A stretch of 6,529 nucleotides of DNA from Caldisericaceae bacterium (GTDB lineage Bacteria; Calditrichota; Calditrichia; Calditrichales; Calditrichaceae), in NCBI GenBank assembly GCA_021160885.1, contig JAGHBR010000165.1, positions 1-6,529 of the forward strand. The letters are read 5' to 3'. Position numbers and translations under genes: made by a program. Shown here one piece after another: positions 1-5,713 of the stretch (its first letter is position 1; each line of letters opens with the position of its first letter). The notes below the pieces were generated by a model, which had not been told where the DNA came from, made no database searches, and was given only the letters and a program-made list of their open reading frames with translations.

Positions 1-1016
1 ACGGTATCTATTTTTTAGGAAACTATCTTAAATCAAAAGGTATCAATACAATTTTATTTCCGGCCTACAATCATGGGAATGAAATTCGTGCGCTTTTGGG
101 CGCCGGATTAAAATTAGAATATTATAACATTCATTCTGATACAAATATTGACTTTGATGATCTTGAAAAAAAATTGGAGGCTGGTAAAAGTAAAGTTCTG
201 TACTTTATCCATTACGTCGGTATCCCCCAGGATGTAGAACGAATTATTCAACTCCAGAAAAAATACGAATTGATTTTGATTGAAGACAATGCCTTAGGCT
301 TATTTTCCAGCTATAAAGGAAAACCGCTGGGTAGTTTTGGAGATTTCGGAATTTTTTGTTTTTATAAAAGTTTGCCTATTCCAAATGGTGGCGGTTTGAT
401 TATTAATAATCAGCAGTTGAAATTTGAAGTTCGAACAATCCCGCCCCAACTGCTTTCCACCTTGAGCCGGACGGTCGGATTGTTTTTTAACTGGGTTGAT
501 TTAAGATTTTACGGATTAGGTCGAAAATTACAGGCGGCCAAAAGTAAATTATCCACAGTTGCCGACAGAATGGATATTGAAAGAGTGCCTGTTCTGGACA
601 CCGGTTTTGATGAATCCAAAGCCAAGTGGGGAATTTCAAAGCTTTCCAGGTTTTTAATCAATCGTGTTCGGCCTGAGCAGGTAATAGCCAGACGAAGAGA
701 AAATTTTAAGTTCATGCTGCAGAACATTGCAAAAGAGTTTCAACTCCTTCATGAACTTCCTGATGGGGCGGTGCCCTGGTTTTTTCCGGTTAAAATTTCA
801 AATCGTGAGCAGGTTTTTCAGGAACTCACACGTCGCGGAATTGATTGCGCACGTTTCTGGCGCCATTTTCATGCGGATATTCCGGCGGATCAATTTCCTG
901 AGGTTAAAGAATTACGCGAAACTATTCTGGAATTACCGATTCATCAGGATTTGAATAAACGGCATTTACGGTTTGTTTGTCAGCAGTTTAATCAGATAAT
1001 GAAATCAAATAAATAA
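1..1016 (+). CDS. DegT/DnrJ/EryC1/StrS-type PLP aminotransferase, 5'-truncated by the window edge
   Basis: The frame is open from base 3 to the TAA at 1014-1016, giving 337 visible codons. The true start lies left of the window. The TTG at 96 is not a credible start, because conserved family sequence precedes it (FPAYNHGNEIRALLGAG, like the family's PaY...ei.all.aG). Visible fold-type I marks are IEDNA, whose Asp (codon 285-287) should pair with the PLP ring nitrogen, the GSFGDFGIF stretch, and a Lys at 366-368 in YKSLPIPNGGG, the expected Schiff-base lysine. The C-terminus (LELPIHQDL) matches the usual LPlh end. Only the first few tens of residues, including the usual SGxxAL motif, are missing. 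Enzymes of this family typically aminate nucleotide-linked keto-sugars. Here the loop before the Lys is about two residues shorter than in the classical FSFHPTK form, so a divergent subfamily is likely and the substrate cannot be named. The gene overlaps the next one by 1 nt (TAATG), implying co-translation. The family call is firm; the sugar specificity is unknown. Confidence 0.88.
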   Translation, partial: GIYFLGNYLKSKGINTILFPAYNHGNEIRALLGAGLKLEYYNIHSDTNIDFDDLEKKLEAGKSKVLYFIHYVGIPQDVERIIQLQKKYELILIEDNALGLFSSYKGKPLGSFGDFGIFCFYKSLPIPNGGGLIINNQQLKFEVRTIPPQLLSTLSRTVGLFFNWVDLRFYGLGRKLQAAKSKLSTVADRMDIERVPVLDTGFDESKAKWGISKLSRFLINRVRPEQVIARRRENFKFMLQNIAKEFQLLHELPDGAVPWFFPVKISNREQVFQELTRRGIDCARFWRHFHADIPADQFPEVKELRETILELPIHQDLNKRHLRFVCQQFNQIMKSNK

Positions 1017-2167
1017 TGGCATTACTTCTTTTTTGGTTTACAGTTTTAATCTTGTTTTACATCTATTTAGGCTATCCATTCATTCTTTATTTACTGGCTA
1101 AATTTCGAACCAAGCCAGTAAAAACAGGTATCCACTATTTGCCGACTGTGTCAATTGTCATCTCTGCCTTTAATGAGGAAGCAGTAATAGAAGATAAAAT
1201 TCGAAACACCCTCAGTATGGAATATCCACAAAACAAATTAGACGTTTGGGTCGTTTCAGATGCTTCCACGGATAAAACAGATCAATTAGTTGAAGCATAC
1301 CAGAGCTCAAATGTCCATCTGTTTCGGCTCTCCCAACGGAGCGGAAAAACCTTTGGTATTACCAGCGTAATGGAAAAAATTACCAGCGAAATTGTGGTCT
1401 TTTCCGATGCCAATTCAATTTATGATCCAAAAGCCATTAAAGAACTGGTTAAATGTTTTGCCGATCCTCAGGTCGGTTATGTGGTTGGACATGCCCGCTA
1501 TTATGAAGATCAGATAAATTCTGCGGCTAATCAGGAAGATTTGTACTGGTCCTTTGAAATAAAAATGAAAATCAATGAATCTAAAATTGGTTCAGTCGTT
1601 GGCGGCGATGGGGCCATTTATGCCATTCGTCGAAATTTATTTAAACCTTTGGCCCCAGATGACATCAATGACTTTGTAAATCCGATTCAAATTGTGTTGC
1701 AGGGATTTCGGGGAATTTTTAATCCAAATGCGATTTGCTACGAAGAAGCCGCCCCTTCCTTTTTAAAAGAATACTGGCGTAAACGTCGTATTGTAAATCG
1801 AAGCTGGCGGGGATTGTGGAAAAATGCTCAGGTACTTAATCCGTTTAAAACCGGTATTTTTGCCTGGGAAATTTTCAGCCACAAATTGTTGCGTTGGTTA
1901 GGAGGACTTTTTATCGTTATTCTTTTTGTCACTAATTTGAAAATTGTTCAGACAGGCGAAGTTTATAGACTGTCAATGTTTGGCCAGTTGCTTTTTCATT
2001 TATTGGCTGTTATTGGATTTTTCTTAGACCGTGCAGGAAAAAAATCAGGTTTCTTGATTAATATTGTTTATTATTTCGACATGGTAAATCTGGCATCTTT
2101 ACAGGGAATCTGGGATGCTTTCAGAGGAAGAACTTACACCACCTGGAAAACGATTCGGCAGGAGTAG
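1016..2167 (+). CDS. Membrane-anchored family 2 glycosyltransferase (383 aa)
   Basis: This is an inverting GT-A glycosyltransferase of family GT2, expected at the cytoplasmic face of the inner membrane, transferring a sugar from a nucleotide donor to a growing lipid-linked or membrane-bound glycan. One hydrophobic helix (residues about 2-28) precedes the catalytic domain. PTVSIVISAFNEE (43-55) is the classic GT2 opening. VSDASTD has the donor-binding D82, and FSDAN (129-133) is the DXD-like metal site. GGDGAIYAIRR (196-206) is the acceptor-side motif. D219 in INDF is the probable catalytic base, as in the family's (E/N)D motif. RKRRIVNRSWRG (255-266) takes the place of the QxxRW helix and is degenerate, which argues for a non-processive enzyme rather than a synthase. 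Three more hydrophobic stretches follow (roughly 288-308, 320-338 and 344-362), with a short basic tail ending in TTWKTIRQE. The ATG at 1016 overlaps the upstream stop. The sugar transferred cannot be inferred. Confidence 0.9.
   Translation: MALLLFWFTVLILFYIYLGYPFILYLLAKFRTKPVKTGIHYLPTVSIVISAFNEEAVIEDKIRNTLSMEYPQNKLDVWVVSDASTDKTDQLVEAYQSSNVHLFRLSQRSGKTFGITSVMEKITSEIVVFSDANSIYDPKAIKELVKCFADPQVGYVVGHARYYEDQINSAANQEDLYWSFEIKMKINESKIGSVVGGDGAIYAIRRNLFKPLAPDDINDFVNPIQIVLQGFRGIFNPNAICYEEAAPSFLKEYWRKRRIVNRSWRGLWKNAQVLNPFKTGIFAWEIFSHKLLRWLGGLFIVILFVTNLKIVQTGEVYRLSMFGQLLFHLLAVIGFFLDRAGKKSGFLINIVYYFDMVNLASLQGIWDAFRGRTYTTWKTIRQE
2160..2164 (+). promoter_or_regulatory. Shine-Dalgarno site for the tandem GNAT gene
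   Basis: AGGAG lies 6 nt before the ATG at 2171. It sits inside the last codons of the glycosyltransferase gene, so the two genes are very likely translated from one transcript. It fixes the start of the downstream gene at 2171. Confidence 0.7.
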
Positions 2168-2170
2168 GTT

Positions 2171-3232
2171 ATGGGCTATAGTGTAAAAATTGCTGATCTG
2201 GAAAAAGATAAAGAGACTATCGTTTCTATTCTGGAACGTAACCGATCCCGTACCGATACGGATTACGCCAAACGATTTGACTGGATTTATCTGAATAATC
2301 CTTTTGGCCGGGCAAAAGCCTGGATTATTTACAACGATGACACGGGACAAGCAGTGGGTTTTACAGGTGTTTTCCCACGTCCGATTTTTGTGAATGGTAA
2401 AGAATATTTAGCCTGGAATTGTGGAGATTTTTCAATTGACAAAAAATATCGTGCTCTGGGAGTTGCGCTTAAATTACGCCGAGCCGCTAAAAATGATGTA
2501 GATGCCGGACGGGTGCCTTTCCTTTATGCTCATCCAAATAAACGAATGGAAGTGGTTCATCTTAGAGTTGGGCATAAAAAAATAAGTGAAATGAGGCGTT
2601 TTGCTTTGCCCCTGAAATTCGACCGTTATTTTAAAGATAGGTTACCCGTAGAATTTTTAGCAAAAATAGTTGCCTTGCCCATTAATTCCAGCTTAAGGTT
2701 AAAATATGCTTTGAAAAATCCAAAAAACATAAAAGGACAAATTCTGGCTAACGTTGAATGCCGCCCGGAACATGAAGCCTTATTTGAGGCAATGAAAAAA
2801 CAGTTTAAAGTAATTGGTATTAGAAATTGTAGCTTCCTGAAATGGAAGTTTGCCGATCATCCTAATTTCAAATATCAGCAATTTGATTGTTACCGGGGAA
2901 ACCAGTTGATTGGAACCTTGTTCTTTACTGTAAAAAATCAGGTGGTTCATTTAATTGATGTTTTGGTAAATGATCATCAGGCGGATATTATCCCACTATT
3001 CGCGCGCTTTATCAACGAAGTGTACAAAAATAAGTTTGCTCAAGCTTTATCATTCATCTTACAGACTAATAATCCGATAATACCATTATTAAAAGAATTG
3101 GGCTTCAAAGAAAGAAACGATGCGACTTCATCGGTTATTGCTTACGCCAATGAAGAGAAAAATAAACAAATTGCAACAATAGTCTTAAACGGAGCCAACT
3201 GGTTTATGACCGTTGGCGACAGAGATGCTTAA
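2171..3232 (+). CDS. Tandem GNAT-fold N-acyltransferase (353 aa)
   Basis: This is a probable cytoplasmic acyltransferase of the GNAT superfamily, moving an acyl group from a thioester donor to an amine. The N-terminal half carries beta strands ending in NCGDFSIDKKYR, followed by R94-A-L-G-V-A99. That is an exact match to the Q/RxxGxG/A pyrophosphate-binding loop. The later HPNKRMEVVHLRVGHKK segment resembles the NxxAxxLYxKxGF motif. The C-terminal half looks like a second, degenerate GNAT repeat: FLKWKFADHPNFKYQ, then a strand pair (GNQLIGTLFF), then IIPLLKELGFKER, which again resembles the end of a GNAT domain but lacks the RxxGxG loop. At 353 residues it is about twice a single-domain GNAT, as in Acetyltransf_9-like or FemAB-like proteins. 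It starts 3 nt after the glycosyltransferase stop and ends 17 nt before an acyl carrier protein gene, so acyl-ACP is a plausible donor (inference). Acetyl-CoA remains the alternative. The acceptor may be the amine made by the upstream aminotransferase. Confidence 0.8.
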   Translation: MGYSVKIADLEKDKETIVSILERNRSRTDTDYAKRFDWIYLNNPFGRAKAWIIYNDDTGQAVGFTGVFPRPIFVNGKEYLAWNCGDFSIDKKYRALGVALKLRRAAKNDVDAGRVPFLYAHPNKRMEVVHLRVGHKKISEMRRFALPLKFDRYFKDRLPVEFLAKIVALPINSSLRLKYALKNPKNIKGQILANVECRPEHEALFEAMKKQFKVIGIRNCSFLKWKFADHPNFKYQQFDCYRGNQLIGTLFFTVKNQVVHLIDVLVNDHQADIIPLFARFINEVYKNKFAQALSFILQTNNPIIPLLKELGFKERNDATSSVIAYANEEKNKQIATIVLNGANWFMTVGDRDA

Positions 3233-3237
3233 AATAT

Positions 3238-3242
3238 GGAGG
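3238..3242 (+). promoter_or_regulatory. Strong Shine-Dalgarno site for the acyl carrier protein
   Basis: GGAGG stands 7 nt before the ATG at 3250. A second in-frame ATG at 3256 (third codon) would be 13 nt away, so 3250 is preferred. It is the strongest ribosome-binding site in the window, which fits the high molar demand usual for a carrier protein. Confidence 0.75.
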
Positions 3243-3249
3243 TCAAATT

Positions 3250-3495
3250 ATGGATATGCATCAGCAGATCATAAATTTTTTGTACGATGAATCGTTAAAA
3301 GATGAATTTAAAGAACTTGATTACGATGATTCCCTATTAGAATTAGGCATTATTGATTCTGTTAAGATGCTCGATCTTATTGGTTTTATTGAAGAACGAT
3401 TTGGAGTTCAGGTGGATGATGATGACCTTTATCCTGAAAATTTTGATAGCATTAATGCCATTGTGAATTATATTAATTCAAAAAAGAATAATTAA
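3250..3495 (+). CDS. Stand-alone acyl carrier protein (81 aa)
   Basis: This is a small, acidic, four-helix carrier protein of the PP-binding family. It should receive a 4'-phosphopantetheine arm on a serine and shuttle acyl or aminoacyl thioesters in the cytoplasm. The attachment motif is LGIIDSVKMLDLI, with S37 (codon 3358-3360) as the predicted site; Val replaces the usual Leu of DSL, a conservative change. The following FIEERFGVQV, the run of four Asp and the ENFDSINAIVNYI helix match the back half of ACP/PCP-type domains of the kind seen outside fatty acid synthesis operons. No fab genes are nearby. Instead it sits between two acyltransferase genes, so it is probably a dedicated donor for a glycan modification rather than the housekeeping AcpP (inference from context). 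The enzyme that loads it, such as an AMP-dependent acyl ligase, is not in the window and could be encoded elsewhere in the locus. The 81-residue length is normal for the family. Confidence 0.9.
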   Translation: MDMHQQIINFLYDESLKDEFKELDYDDSLLELGIIDSVKMLDLIGFIEERFGVQVDDDDLYPENFDSINAIVNYINSKKNN

Positions 3496-3497
3496 AT

Positions 3498-3504
3498 AAG
3501 GAAG
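3498..3504 (+). promoter_or_regulatory. Shine-Dalgarno site for the second GNAT gene
   Basis: AAGGAAG lies 7 nt before the ATG at 3512 and directly follows the carrier-protein stop codon (3493-3495). There is no room for a promoter or terminator in this 16-nt gap. Confidence 0.65.
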
Positions 3505-3511
3505 TTTAATC

Positions 3512-4204
3512 ATGAATTTTAATGATTTAAAGCTAATTCAGAAAGAATTTGGTATCAGCGGCGTTATCCATTCTCTTAAATATTCGTTCTTAAATAAAAT
3601 CATTTTTTACAAAGAGCTTCAAGGTATGATTGTGACCATGAAGACTTTGGACAAAAAATATCAGGAAGGGAATCCAAAATACATCCACAAGTTTTTAAGT
3701 TCTGAAGAAGTGAAAAAATACAGTGAAGATCCCGAGACAAAGCTATCCAAAAAATTTTTGGACAGAGCGTTAACTAATGGGGATCGATGTTTTGCTATTT
3801 TAGATGGGGAATTTTTATCAAGTTATGGATGGTATTCGACCAAACCTACGCCCATCAATCCTGAACTGAAATTGCATTTTGATCCCAGTTGGGTATACAT
3901 GTACAAAGGTTACACGCATCCCAGATACCGCGGGCAACGTTTGCATGCTATTGGCATGGCTAAAGCGCTGGAAACGGTAACCAATGAAGGTTATCGGGAA
4001 TTAATTTCTTATGTAGAAACGAACAACTTTGCTTTATTGCGTTCCGTATATCGAATGGGGTATGTTAATATTGATAAAGTACGCATTGTAAAAATTTTTG
4101 GACAATACCATATTTCAGCGGATGCAGACTGCAAAGCTTATCAATTTACTGTACAGGTATTTAATCAAAATGACCATTCTTTTAATATCCCTGCATATAA
4201 TTAA
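3512..4204 (+). CDS. GNAT-family acyltransferase with altered donor loop (230 aa)
   Basis: This is a probable cytoplasmic acyltransferase. The GNAT core occupies roughly residues 90-200: GDRCFAILDGEFLSSYGW (strands 2-3), then VYMYKGYTHPRYRG leading into motif A, then ISYVETNNFALLRSVYRMGY, the usual N..A...Y...GY motif B. The acyl-donor loop reads R140-G-Q-R-L-H145. The glycine of Q/RxxGxG/A is Arg and the last position is His, so binding of the donor pyrophosphate may differ from standard acetyl-CoA enzymes. About 85 residues precede the core, basic and partly hydrophobic (GVIHSLKYSFLNKIIFY near 17-33), possibly a membrane-surface or partner-binding helix. It shares no obvious similarity with the larger acyltransferase two genes upstream, so it is not a recent duplicate. 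Its position directly after the carrier protein suggests it uses acyl-ACP or modifies the same product (inference). The superfamily call is fairly sure; the substrate is unknown. Confidence 0.78.
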   Translation: MNFNDLKLIQKEFGISGVIHSLKYSFLNKIIFYKELQGMIVTMKTLDKKYQEGNPKYIHKFLSSEEVKKYSEDPETKLSKKFLDRALTNGDRCFAILDGEFLSSYGWYSTKPTPINPELKLHFDPSWVYMYKGYTHPRYRGQRLHAIGMAKALETVTNEGYRELISYVETNNFALLRSVYRMGYVNIDKVRIVKIFGQYHISADADCKAYQFTVQVFNQNDHSFNIPAYN

Positions 4205-4208
4205 AAAT

Positions 4209-4225
4209 AGAGAAAATTGACCTTG
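4209..4225 (+). promoter_or_regulatory. Weak ribosome-binding region with two alternative TTG starts for the flippase
   Basis: No ATG or GTG is available near the start of the flippase frame. Two in-frame TTG codons occur, at 4217 and 4223. The only purine-rich match is AGAGA at 4209-4213, which is 3 nt from the first TTG (too close) and 9 nt from the second (good). The second start would give a protein beginning MSKELKERTK. The weak site and TTG start predict low translation, plausible for a large membrane transporter. Confidence 0.5.
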
Positions 4226-5713
4226 AGCAAAGAGCTAAAAGAACGCACTAAAATTGCTGTTTTTTGGAATATTTTTAACATTTTATTTTCCAAAACTTCC
4301 CGTATGATTACTTCGATTATTCTGGCCCGCATTCTTTTCCCGGAAGATTTTGGGCTTTATGGATTAACATTGATTGTTATCAGGTTTGGGCGGCGTTTAA
4401 CTAATTTTGGATTTTCAACTGTTTTAATTCAGAAAAAAGAAATTGATAAAAAAGAAATTGACACCGTTTTTTCGGCCAGCTTAGCTATAAATTTATTAGT
4501 CTTTGGGGTGTTGTTTGTTGGCGCCCCTTACTTTTCTCAATTTGTGCACAGCACCCGTGTAATCAATTTGGTAAGGGTAATCTCGATTAGTTTTATATTG
4601 AACACATTTATCATGACTGCTGAAAGTTTACTGAAAAGAGAATTAAATTTTAAAGGAATCTCAATCGCACGATCGGCGCGCTCTATTACAAGTTATTCCA
4701 TTGCCATTGTTTTGGCTCTTTTAAATTTCGGCGTATGGAGTTTAATTATTGGCGAAATAGCCTCGGTTTTTGTGAACATGGTGTTGGTAATAATCTTTGC
4801 TCGCTTTGTACCTCGTCTGTATTTTAAAATGTCCATCTTTAAAAATCTTTACTCTTATGGTATGCGCGTTTCTTTTGTGCAATATTTAAATTATTTTATT
4901 AATAATATTGATTACTTGCTCATTGGACGATTTTTGGGGACGGAAGCTCTGGGATATTACGAGCGTGCCTTCAATTTAATGGATATGACACGCAGGCAAG
5001 TTGGGCGTTCCATGAATGAAGCGCTTTTTTCCGCTTTCTCCCGTATTAAAGAAGATGCGGAACGGGTAGTTAAAAACCTGCGCCAGGTGTTAAGCTACAC
5101 ATCGCTTGTGGCCTACCCAATTTTAATAGCTTTGATTTTTATGGCCCCATCGTTGGTGTACAATTTGTATGGACCAAAATGGGTTAATACCATCGTCCCA
5201 TTGCAAATCATGTGCGTCTCCGGTCTGGTCAAAACCATCATTTCTACTTTTTTCCCGGTAATTTTTGCCATGGATTTTATCAATCAACGCATCAAAGCCC
5301 AAATTATTTACCTTATTTTACTAGGTGGGATGATTTTTCTTTTTATCCCTTACGGAATTAATGGCGTGGCGGTGGCAGTCGTTATCTCTTCTTTAATTTA
5401 TGGAATTTTAATTCTAAGAATTATTTTGAAGGGATTGCCATTTAGTCTGGCCGATTTCTGGAAAACACAAAAAGCCCCAATACTTTACAGCAGTTTCCAG
5501 ATTGTTTTTAGTTTAATTGCCTTAAAGTTTGCCTTGCTTTATTTTGACATAAAAAGTATTCCCATGTTCTTTATTCTGGCTTTAACATCATTAATTGCCT
5601 TGTTAACAGCTCATCTCATATTCAGAGATGTTACTTACAAAAATTTAGTTAATGAAGTGACGGTTGTTTTTCAGAAATTTAGAAAATCAACAGGGAAAGC
5701 GGTAAGTAAATGA
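4217..5713 (+). CDS. Wzx-like polysaccharide flippase, MOP superfamily (about 498 aa)
   Basis: This is an integral inner-membrane transporter predicted to flip lipid-linked oligosaccharide repeat units from the cytoplasm to the periplasm for assembly into O-antigen, capsule or exopolysaccharide. The protein is hydrophobic along nearly its full length, compatible with 12-14 helices, and its length is normal for the family. Family marks of the WzxC/Polysacc_synt_3 type are visible. LARILFPEDFGLYGL (36-50) is the first inter-helix motif. GFSTVLIQKKEI (about 67-78) and a later TVF precede a helix. LGYYERAFNLMDM (about 244-256), NEALFSAFSRI and YGPKW (318-322) match the characteristic GYY...A, P/A-FSRI and lyGxkW motifs. 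The start is TTG at 4217 or, with better spacing from a weak ribosome site, TTG at 4223. The frame ends in TGA at 5711-5713, overlapping the ATG of the next gene by 4 nt. A flippase implies a Wzx/Wzy-type route, although no polymerase is in the window. Confidence 0.9.
   Translation: MTLSKELKERTKIAVFWNIFNILFSKTSRMITSIILARILFPEDFGLYGLTLIVIRFGRRLTNFGFSTVLIQKKEIDKKEIDTVFSASLAINLLVFGVLFVGAPYFSQFVHSTRVINLVRVISISFILNTFIMTAESLLKRELNFKGISIARSARSITSYSIAIVLALLNFGVWSLIIGEIASVFVNMVLVIIFARFVPRLYFKMSIFKNLYSYGMRVSFVQYLNYFINNIDYLLIGRFLGTEALGYYERAFNLMDMTRRQVGRSMNEALFSAFSRIKEDAERVVKNLRQVLSYTSLVAYPILIALIFMAPSLVYNLYGPKWVNTIVPLQIMCVSGLVKTIISTFFPVIFAMDFINQRIKAQIIYLILLGGMIFLFIPYGINGVAVAVVISSLIYGILILRIILKGLPFSLADFWKTQKAPILYSSFQIVFSLIALKFALLYFDIKSIPMFFILALTSLIALLTAHLIFRDVTYKNLVNEVTVVFQKFRKSTGKAVSK

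Noticed and set aside
96..98. TTG at 96 as the start of the first gene
   Set aside because: The same frame is open to the left edge, and its upstream codons encode conserved family sequence (FPAYNHGNE), so the gene begins outside the window.
509..727. Reverse-strand 72-codon open frame
   Set aside because: It lies wholly inside the aminotransferase gene in antisense, and I recognise no domain in it.
727..954. Forward 75-codon open frame in another frame
   Set aside because: It overlaps the aminotransferase coding region fully; the conserved motifs belong to the other frame.
2099..2350. Reverse-strand 83-codon open frame across the glycosyltransferase/GNAT junction
   Set aside because: It is antisense to two well-supported genes and has no recognisable motif.
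3496..3511. Possible promoter or terminator in the gaps between genes
   Set aside because: All gaps are 17 nt or shorter and contain ribosome-binding sequence; no hairpin with a T-run or -35/-10 pair fits.
4433..4462. Perfect 14-of-15-base tandem repeat in the flippase gene, encoding KKEID twice
   Set aside because: The repeated residues sit where family members have an equally long charged loop before the TVF motif, so this looks like chance similarity in AT-rich code rather than an insertion or a functional repeat.
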